Source of the DNA: CAYOKT01 sp964404605
GTDB taxonomy: Bacteria; Electryoneota; Electryoneia; Electryoneales; Electryoneaceae
DNA: 27,912 bases
NCBI GenBank assembly: GCA_964404605.1
Contig: CAYOKT010000038.1
Coordinates: 1-27,912 of the forward strand
Direction: 5' to 3'
The first letter of the stretch is position 1; every line of letters begins with the position of its first letter. A program made the translations under genes and the position numbers. The notes beneath the pieces are model-generated. The model ran no database searches. It was not told where the DNA came from and worked only from the letters and a program-made list of their open reading frames with translations. Shown here in pieces: positions 23,274 through 27,912 of the stretch.

Positions 23274-24191
23274 ATGTTGCAGATCTTCAAGCACCCGAAC
23301 TACGATTTTCAGGGTCATCGCCGCTGGGCCTTCCTGTTCAGCGGAACCTTGATCCTCATCGGCCTGGTCGCCACCATCCTGCGCGGCGGGCCGAACTACT
23401 CCATCGACTTCCTCGGCGGGATGCAGATCATCGTCCGCTTCGAGAAGCCCGTCGGTGAGAGCACCATTCGCGATGTCCTTTCCGCCGAGGGGTACGCCGA
23501 TGCCGAGGTGAAGATGATCTCGGGCGGCGGCACCAACGACATCATGATCCGCATCCCGCGGACGGCCCAGGGCGAGAAGGCGATCACCCCCATCGAGGAG
23601 AGCCTGAAAAGGGCGCTGGCGGGCGACCCCTTCGAGATCCGCAGCGTCGAGCAGGTGGGTCCGAAGATCGGGCGCGAGCTGCGATCCGCGGCGATTCTCG
23701 CCATCTTCGCCTCGCTGTTCTTCATCGTTATCTACTTGTCGTGGCGGTTCCAGTACCGCTATGCGATCGCGGCGATCATCGCCCTCGCCCATGATGTGCT
23801 CATCGTCTTCGGCCTCTTCAACCTCCTCAACCTGCAGGTCAGCCTGGCGGTGATCGCCGCCTTCCTGACCATCGTCGGGTACTCGCTGAACGACACCATC
23901 GTGGTCTTCGACCGCATCCGGGAGAATGTGAAGAAGCTGCGTTCCGCCTCCCTGTTCGAGCAGGTGAACCGTTCGATCAACGAAACGTTGAGCAGGACGA
24001 TCCTCACCAGCGGCACCACCCTGATCGTGGTGTTCATCCTCTTCCTGTTCGGCGGATCGGTGATCCATGATTTCGCCTTCGCGCTCCTCGCCGGGGTGAT
24101 CATCGGCACCTATTCCTCCATTTACGTCGCCAGCCCGATCCTGGTGGAGTGGAACCTGCGCAAGCCGGAGCAGAGGCGGAAGAAGCGCTGA
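23274..24191 (+). CDS. secF: Protein translocase subunit SecF
   Basis: A 305-residue partner of SecD. TM1 lies at about 17-37, then NYSIDFLGGMQIIVRF (SecF D1 motif), a short periplasmic domain ending SVEQVGPKIGRELRSAAI, and five membrane segments including FLTIVGYSLNDTIVVFDRIREN and LSRTILTSGTTLIVVFILFLFGG. These are the hallmark SecF motifs, and length is normal. The C-terminus is strongly basic (RKPEQRRKKR), consistent with a cytosolic tail. The start is one base past the secD stop, and an intrinsic terminator follows, so secD-secF form a closed two-gene operon. yajC, often upstream, is not in this position. Confidence 0.97.
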   Translation: MLQIFKHPNYDFQGHRRWAFLFSGTLILIGLVATILRGGPNYSIDFLGGMQIIVRFEKPVGESTIRDVLSAEGYADAEVKMISGGGTNDIMIRIPRTAQGEKAITPIEESLKRALAGDPFEIRSVEQVGPKIGRELRSAAILAIFASLFFIVIYLSWRFQYRYAIAAIIALAHDVLIVFGLFNLLNLQVSLAVIAAFLTIVGYSLNDTIVVFDRIRENVKKLRSASLFEQVNRSINETLSRTILTSGTTLIVVFILFLFGGSVIHDFAFALLAGVIIGTYSSIYVASPILVEWNLRKPEQRRKKR

Positions 24192-24217
24192 CGGGACATC
24201 CGTCCGGTAAGGTTGCC

Positions 24218-24242
24218 GCCCGGGTGCTCTCCCGGGCTTTTT
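24218..24242 (+). terminator. Intrinsic terminator of secDF
   Basis: GCCCGGG (24218-24224), loop TGCTCT, CCCGGGC (24231-24237), then five T. It starts 26 bases after the secF stop. Confidence 0.85.
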
Positions 24243-24260
24243 CACGCCGGACCCGGCGTG
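24243..24260. promoter_or_regulatory. Perfect 18-base palindrome upstream of purA
   Basis: CACGCCGG-AC-CCGGCGTG starts exactly where the secF terminator T-tract ends. It is followed at once by TACATT (24261-24266), a possible -10 for purA, although no matching -35 is present (TTTTTC at 17 bases). It could be an operator, a second hairpin of the terminator, or chance in GC-rich DNA. The purA start is 36 bases further on. Confidence 0.4.
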
Positions 24261-24296
24261 TACATTGCCGGTGGTGAACTACCTCGGGAGGGGCGC

Positions 24297-25571
24297 ATGG
24301 GGGTGCGGGTTGTGGTCGGTTGCCAGTGGGGCGACGAGGGCAAGGGAAAGATCGTCGACCTGCTGAGCGAAGCCGCGGATATCGTCGCACGGTACCAGGG
24401 CGGACCGAACGCCGGGCACACGGTGGTCTTCCGGGGGGAGCAGACCATCCTTCACCAGATCCCCTCCGGGATCCTCCACCCGGGAGTGGTCTGCTGCCTC
24501 GGCAACGGTTGCGTCGTCGACCCGCGGGTGCTGTTCGAGGAGATCGAGCAACTCGAGGAGAAGGGGGTCGAGGTCGAGGGGCGGCTCCTCATCAGCCAGA
24601 AGGCCCACCTGATCATGCCCTATCACCGGGCGATCGACGCCGCCGCGGAGAAGGCCGCCGGCCGGGAGAAGATCGGCACCACCGGGCGCGGCATCGGACC
24701 CGCCTACACCGACAAGTACAGCCGCAACGGCATCCGGATCGTCGACCTCCTCGACCGCGAGGAGCTGGAAGCCAAGCTGCGCGCCAACCTCGAGAGCAAG
24801 AACCGCCTGCTTTCCCGGTACTATGAGGGCGACATGCTCGATGTGGAGCGCATCATCGAGGAATATCTCGCCTTCGATGAAAAGGTGGACCCCTACATCC
24901 ACGATGTCTCCGTGTTCCTCCACGAGGCGATCCGCGACAACAGGGAGATCCTCCTCGAAGGGGCGCAGGGCACCCTGCTCGACATCGATCACGGTACCTA
25001 TCCCTATGTCACCAGCTCGAACCCCACCGCCGGGATGGCGGCCACCGGGGTCGGCATCGGCCCGCGGGCGATCAGCCGGGTGATCGGGGTGATGAAGGCG
25101 TACACGACCCGTGTCGGCAACGGTCCCTTCCCGACCGAGGTGGAGGAGCCGCTGCAGAGCGAGTTCCGCGCCTGGGGCGGGGAGTACGGCGCGACCACCG
25201 GCCGGGCGCGGCGCTGCGGCTGGCTGGACCTCGTCATCGCGCGCTATGCCGTCCGGGTGAACGGGCTCGATTCCTGGGCGATCACCAAGCTCGATGTCCT
25301 CAGCCATCTCGATGAGATCCCGGTGTGCGTCGCCTACATGTATCGCGGGAAACCCCTCGAGCACTTCCCCACCGAGCCGTGGGTGCTGGACGAGGTGGAA
25401 CCGGTCTATGAGACCCTCCCGGGCTGGAGAGAAGACATCTCCGGGGTGACCCGTCTCGCGCACCTGCCGCCCAACTGCCGCCGTTACCTCGATTACATCC
25501 GTGAGCAGACCGGGGTGAAGGTGGAGCTGGTGAGCGTCGGCGCGGAGCGCGATGCGGTGATCCGGGTGTGA
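24297..25571 (+). CDS. purA: Adenylosuccinate synthetase PurA
   Basis: A 424-residue enzyme that joins IMP and aspartate using GTP, the first committed step from IMP to AMP. The N-terminal GCQWGDEGKGKIVDLL (catalytic Asp and GTP P-loop), YQGGPNAGHTV (catalytic His), IGTTGRGIGPAYTDK, LLEGAQGTLLDIDHGTYPYVTSSNPTAG and the C-terminal TGRARRCGWLD and KLDVL guanine-recognition region are all intact. I chose the ATG at 24297 (MGVRVVVG) because GGGAGGGG lies three bases upstream and the longer frame would run back through the secF terminator. Length is normal. It lies between two terminators or hairpins and is probably transcribed alone. No other purine gene is in the window. Confidence 0.97.
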   Translation: MGVRVVVGCQWGDEGKGKIVDLLSEAADIVARYQGGPNAGHTVVFRGEQTILHQIPSGILHPGVVCCLGNGCVVDPRVLFEEIEQLEEKGVEVEGRLLISQKAHLIMPYHRAIDAAAEKAAGREKIGTTGRGIGPAYTDKYSRNGIRIVDLLDREELEAKLRANLESKNRLLSRYYEGDMLDVERIIEEYLAFDEKVDPYIHDVSVFLHEAIRDNREILLEGAQGTLLDIDHGTYPYVTSSNPTAGMAATGVGIGPRAISRVIGVMKAYTTRVGNGPFPTEVEEPLQSEFRAWGGEYGATTGRARRCGWLDLVIARYAVRVNGLDSWAITKLDVLSHLDEIPVCVAYMYRGKPLEHFPTEPWVLDEVEPVYETLPGWREDISGVTRLAHLPPNCRRYLDYIREQTGVKVELVSVGAERDAVIRV

Positions 25572-25636
25572 CCGGAGTGAGCCGCCGATCCGGTCGGCCG
25601 CGCGCGCGTGTCTCCGCTCCTTTCCTCGCGGATAAA

Positions 25637-25653
25637 CCCGGGCGTTCCCCGGG
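25637..25653. terminator. GC hairpin between purA and spy-like gene (weak)
   Basis: CCCGGG (25637-25642) and CCCGGG (25648-25653) can pair around CGTTC. There is no T-tract, so at best it is a weak or Rho-assisted 3' end for purA. Confidence 0.3.
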
Positions 25654-25696
25654 CGTCCAATCCTCAGAGCCATAACCACCAGCGAAGGAGAGATTC

Positions 25697-26266
25697 ATGA
25701 AGCGTATCCTGTCTGCAGGTTCCCTGCTGTTCTTCGCGATTCTGCTGGCGGGCGCGGCATGGGCCGGACCGCCTCAGGACACGGAGCCCCCGGCGGGCGA
25801 AATGGGCATGCCCCACCCGCCCATGCCGCCGATGATGATGAAGGGCGGGATGAACACCCCGCTGCAGCCGCTCATCGAGCTGGGGCTCGATGACGGCCAG
25901 ATCACGCGGTTGATCGACGTCCACAGCGCCATGATTAAGCGTCAGCTTCCGCTCGTCCGCAGGCTCAACGAGCTGGGTAAACAACGGCAGGCTCTCCTCG
26001 ATGCCGGTGAGACCGACGCGGACCAGTTGCGTGACGTGATGCAGGAGATGGGCAAGGTGAAAGCCGACCTGATGGTCAACCGGATGCAGGCGGAGAAGCA
26101 GGCGCGCGCGCTGCTCAACGCGGAGCAGTTGGAGAAGCTCGGGGACCGTCCCCTGCCCATGTTCGGCGGGCCGCACGGCGGGCCGCGCGGCGGGCCTGGT
26201 CACCCGATGCCGATGATGCGCGGGAGGAAATCCCGCATGCCCGGTCCGGGCGGGCCGATGCGCTGA
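25697..26266 (+). CDS. Spy/CpxP-like periplasmic protein, Met/Gly/Pro-rich
   Basis: A 189-residue exported protein. The signal peptide is MKRILSAGSLLFFAILLAGAAWA with cleavage after AWA. The mature N-terminus is Pro/Met-rich (EMGMPHPPMPPMMMKGGM). A helical core (about 55-150) follows, with IELGLDDGQITRLIDVHSAMIKRQLPLVRRLNELGKQRQALLDAG and a second arm ending LLNAEQLEKLGDRPLPMF. The 'L-x-x-x-Q...' helix pairs resemble the LTxxQ repeats of Spy, CpxP and metal-resistance sensors such as ZraP and CnrX. The C-terminus is Gly/Pro/Met/His-rich (GGPHGGPRGGPGHPMPMMRGRK). Known relatives are periplasmic chaperones or metal-binding stress proteins. The Met and His content would suit copper or zinc binding, but that is inference. 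It has a clear Shine-Dalgarno (AAGGAGAG) and its own terminator. Confidence 0.75.
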   Translation: MKRILSAGSLLFFAILLAGAAWAGPPQDTEPPAGEMGMPHPPMPPMMMKGGMNTPLQPLIELGLDDGQITRLIDVHSAMIKRQLPLVRRLNELGKQRQALLDAGETDADQLRDVMQEMGKVKADLMVNRMQAEKQARALLNAEQLEKLGDRPLPMFGGPHGGPRGGPGHPMPMMRGRKSRMPGPGGPMR

Positions 26267-26309
26267 GCGCTCTCCGCTCCTCCCGGTTTTCCCGAAACGC
26301 CTCAAAGAG

Positions 26310-26346
26310 ACCCCGCTTGCCCCCTCCTCGCAAGCGGGGTACTTTT
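26310..26346 (+). terminator. Intrinsic terminator after the spy-like gene
   Basis: An 11-base-pair stem, ACCCCGCTTGC (26310-26320) with GCAAGCGGGGT (26330-26340), and a nine-base pyrimidine loop lead to ACTTTTG. The T-tract is short but the stem is perfect. It lies about 44 bases past the stop. Confidence 0.8.
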
Positions 26347-26458
26347 GCGCCGGACCGGGGGAGGGTTGGGGAAGGGAGCGTCGAAGAGGAGTGTTTCGCC
26401 GCGCTCCCGGCCTGTACGGGGCCGGGGGAACGAGAGGCGTGAGGGGGAGGAGCGGGCA

Positions 26459-27778
26459 GTGGTGGTCTACCAGATCATGGACCTGACCTGGGACGGGCGC
26501 GGAGTGGCCCGCGGTCCGGACGGCCGGGTGGTGATGATCGCGGGCGCGCTCCCCGGCGACCAGGTCACCGCCACCCTCTCGAAGGGTGGGGAGAAAGGGC
26601 CCCGGTTCGGCAGGGTTGTGGAGCTGGTCGTTCCCTCGCCCCTGCGCGTTCCCCATCCTTGCCCCCATTACCTCGAGGGGTGTCACGCCTCGCCGCTGGG
26701 CGCCCTCCGCCGCGAGGCGGCGCTCGAGTGGAAACGCGAGCACCTCGCCCAGACCCTGGCGCGTGTCGGCGGCATCCGCGGCGTCGAGGTGCGGCAGCCG
26801 GTCGCCTCGCCGCGCCAGTGGCGTTACCGTGACCGCCTCGAGCTGCATCTCATCCGCCTCGGAAGCCGTTTTCGACTCGTCTATTATGCCGGTGACGGCG
26901 CCGTGCCGGTGCGCGATTGCCTCCTCGGCGGGGAACCCCTGTGCAAGGCGTTGCAACGCCTCGGGGAGGCCCTCCCGGAGGTGAAGCTCCCCCTGCGGGG
27001 CGGCGGCCGGGGCGAGGCGGCCCGCCTGCTGCTGCGCGACAACGGCCGCGGAGAAGCGGTCGCCGTTCTCTTCCTGTTCGGAAAATCCGTCCCGCCGCTC
27101 GAGCCCTTCCGCCGCTGGCTGGATCGCGGGCGGCTCGCCGGGTGGGAGCTGCGCCGCTCGCCGGGTGTGAAGGCGCGCCTGTTCGCCTCGCAGGTCGTCC
27201 ACGCCGAGGGCGATCCCCTGGTGACTCACGATCTCGCCGGGGGAGTGCTGCGCGCGGAGCCGACGGTGTTCTCGCAGGCCAACCGCCATGCGGGAGAAGT
27301 CCTGCGGGGAATCGTCCTCGACCAGGTTCCGCGCGGCGAGGGGCTGTTCGACCTCTACGGCGGCTTCGGGGCGTTCGCGCTCGAACATGCGGCGCGGGGG
27401 GGGTGGGCGAAGGTGTTCGAGTCCTCCCGCGAAGCGGTGGCGGCCGGCCGGGCCTTCGCGCAGGAACACGGTTTCGAGGTGGAGTACCACGAGCTGGACC
27501 TCGCCGAACCGGCCGGGCTTCCCGCCCCCGGGGAGGCCGCCGTGGTCCTGCTCGACCCGCCGCGGGGCGGGGCGCACCCGAACCTGCTCGCGTGGATCAA
27601 CCGGAGTGGGCCGGAGCGCGTCATCTACCTCTCCTGTCACCCGGCGGCGCTGGCGAGGGACCTGAAACGGCTCACCGCCTATCGCCCTCATACCCTGCAG
27701 CCGGTCGACATGTTCCCCGCGACGCCTGCGCTGGAGACCATCGCCACCCTGCGGCGTGTGGGGCAGGCCGGTTCTTGA
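26459..27778 (+). CDS. TrmA/RlmC/RlmD-family RNA (uracil-C5) methyltransferase
   Basis: A 439-residue SAM-dependent enzyme that makes m5U in tRNA or 23S rRNA. An N-terminal TRAM-like segment (MDLTWDGRGVARGPDGRVVMIAGALPGDQV) precedes HPCPHYLEGCHASPL. The middle is RNA-binding, with WRYRDRLELHL and AVPVRDCLLG. The Rossmann part follows: EPTVFSQANRHAGEVL, GLFDLYGGFGAFALEHA (SAM motif), VVLLDPPRGGAHP, and IYLSCHPAALARDLKRL with the catalytic Cys (family usually SCNP). It ends VDMFPATPALETIATL. Only three of the four Fe-S cysteines known from E. coli RlmD are apparent, so the cluster may be absent or altered. I chose the GTG at 26459, preceded by GGAGG at eight bases. The longer ATG frame from 26345 starts inside the preceding terminator region and translates to Arg/Gly-rich sequence. 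Target RNA cannot be assigned. Confidence 0.9.
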   Translation: MVVYQIMDLTWDGRGVARGPDGRVVMIAGALPGDQVTATLSKGGEKGPRFGRVVELVVPSPLRVPHPCPHYLEGCHASPLGALRREAALEWKREHLAQTLARVGGIRGVEVRQPVASPRQWRYRDRLELHLIRLGSRFRLVYYAGDGAVPVRDCLLGGEPLCKALQRLGEALPEVKLPLRGGGRGEAARLLLRDNGRGEAVAVLFLFGKSVPPLEPFRRWLDRGRLAGWELRRSPGVKARLFASQVVHAEGDPLVTHDLAGGVLRAEPTVFSQANRHAGEVLRGIVLDQVPRGEGLFDLYGGFGAFALEHAARGGWAKVFESSREAVAAGRAFAQEHGFEVEYHELDLAEPAGLPAPGEAAVVLLDPPRGGAHPNLLAWINRSGPERVIYLSCHPAALARDLKRLTAYRPHTLQPVDMFPATPALETIATLRRVGQAGS

Positions 27779-27799
27779 GACACCCCCGCCAGTGATGCA

Positions 27800-27821
27800 G
27801 CCCGGCGACGTGTCGCCGGGC
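27800..27821 (+). terminator. Perfect hairpin after the methyltransferase gene
   Basis: GCCCGGCGAC and GTCGCCGGGC pair perfectly around a two-base GT centre, 22 bases after the stop. There is no T-tract (GACCCTCC follows). It may stabilise the 3' end or act as a weak terminator. Confidence 0.4.
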
Positions 27822-27834
27822 GACCCTCCGTCTA

Positions 27835-27912
27835 TTATATTGCGCTATGGTTATTATTGTGTCATGTAATATCATAAAAACCTGTCAGACCCTGTCATCG
27901 TAGCTGACAGGG
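27835..27912 (-). repeat. R3 repeat, copy 2, inverted, reaching the window edge
   Basis: Read on the minus strand it begins CCCTGTCAGCTACGATGACA and follows the copy at 6816-6893 for all 78 bases with 15 mismatches. The window ends exactly at the conserved CCC end of the element. Conservation is strongest in the TGACAGG part (3 mismatches in the first 40 bases) and weaker in the AT-rich tail. Confidence 0.85.

Noticed and set aside
26345..26458. Longer start for the RNA methyltransferase (ATG at 26345)
   Set aside because: It begins next to the spy-like terminator, encodes low-complexity Arg/Gly sequence, and has no ribosome-binding site as good as that of the GTG at 26459.

Overview
This window looks like a piece of a GC-rich (roughly two thirds G+C by eye) Gram-negative bacterial chromosome. 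It comes from a draft, probably metagenome-derived, assembly, since it contains a run of exactly 100 N. A signal-peptide-bearing PorV/UPF0164-type outer-membrane protein, a lipoprotein with a lipobox, split SecD and SecF, a two-subunit-type glycine decarboxylase (GcvPB) and a Spy/CpxP-like periplasmic protein together suggest a diderm of the FCB superphylum or a neighbouring candidate phylum. The phylum itself is inference.

Layout. Bases 1-6542 are minus-strand: mutM (Fpg), pgeF (laccase-domain), comM (YifB AAA ATPase) and an acyl-CoA-synthetase-like gene form one tightly overlapping cluster. After a 312-base gap come a PorV-like gene and a lipoprotein gene running off the left edge. Bases 6543-7105 carry no gene and hold three families of non-coding repeats. 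Next, still on minus, are pepT, mgtE and rsmA; rsmA and mgtE overlap by 8 bases. The divergent + strand gene rho ends in a textbook intrinsic terminator. A second repeat cluster (about 12893-13500) contains the N gap, and the gap is flanked by identical 55-base sequences. Then come minus-strand dinG and gcvPB.

From 18225 everything is on the + strand. A two-gene overlapping operon encodes a NodB-like polysaccharide deacetylase and an ATP-grasp/low-molecular-weight phosphotyrosine-phosphatase fusion. It is followed by secD-secF with a near-consensus promoter and a terminator, purA, a Met/Gly/Pro-rich Spy-like protein with a terminator, and a TrmA/RlmD-type RNA m5U methyltransferase. The right edge ends inside an inverted copy of a repeat found at 6816.

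Most genes are housekeeping: DNA repair, rRNA modification, secretion, purine synthesis, transcription termination and Mg transport. The least ordinary content is: (i) the deacetylase plus ATP-grasp/phosphatase-fusion operon, preceded by a five-codon mini-ORF coupled to a TTG start; (ii) two genes (mutM, dinG) whose conserved N-termini and Shine-Dalgarno sites are intact but whose start codons read ACG and ATC; (iii) a 20-base direct duplication of the mutM ribosome-binding site and start around a small repeat element; (iv) the three repeat families; (v) a probably leaderless rsmA with a long N-terminal extension; and (vi) an acyl-CoA-synthetase-like protein that lacks the catalytic A10 lysine. 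I saw no CRISPR array, tRNA, rRNA, transposase gene or recognisable riboswitch.
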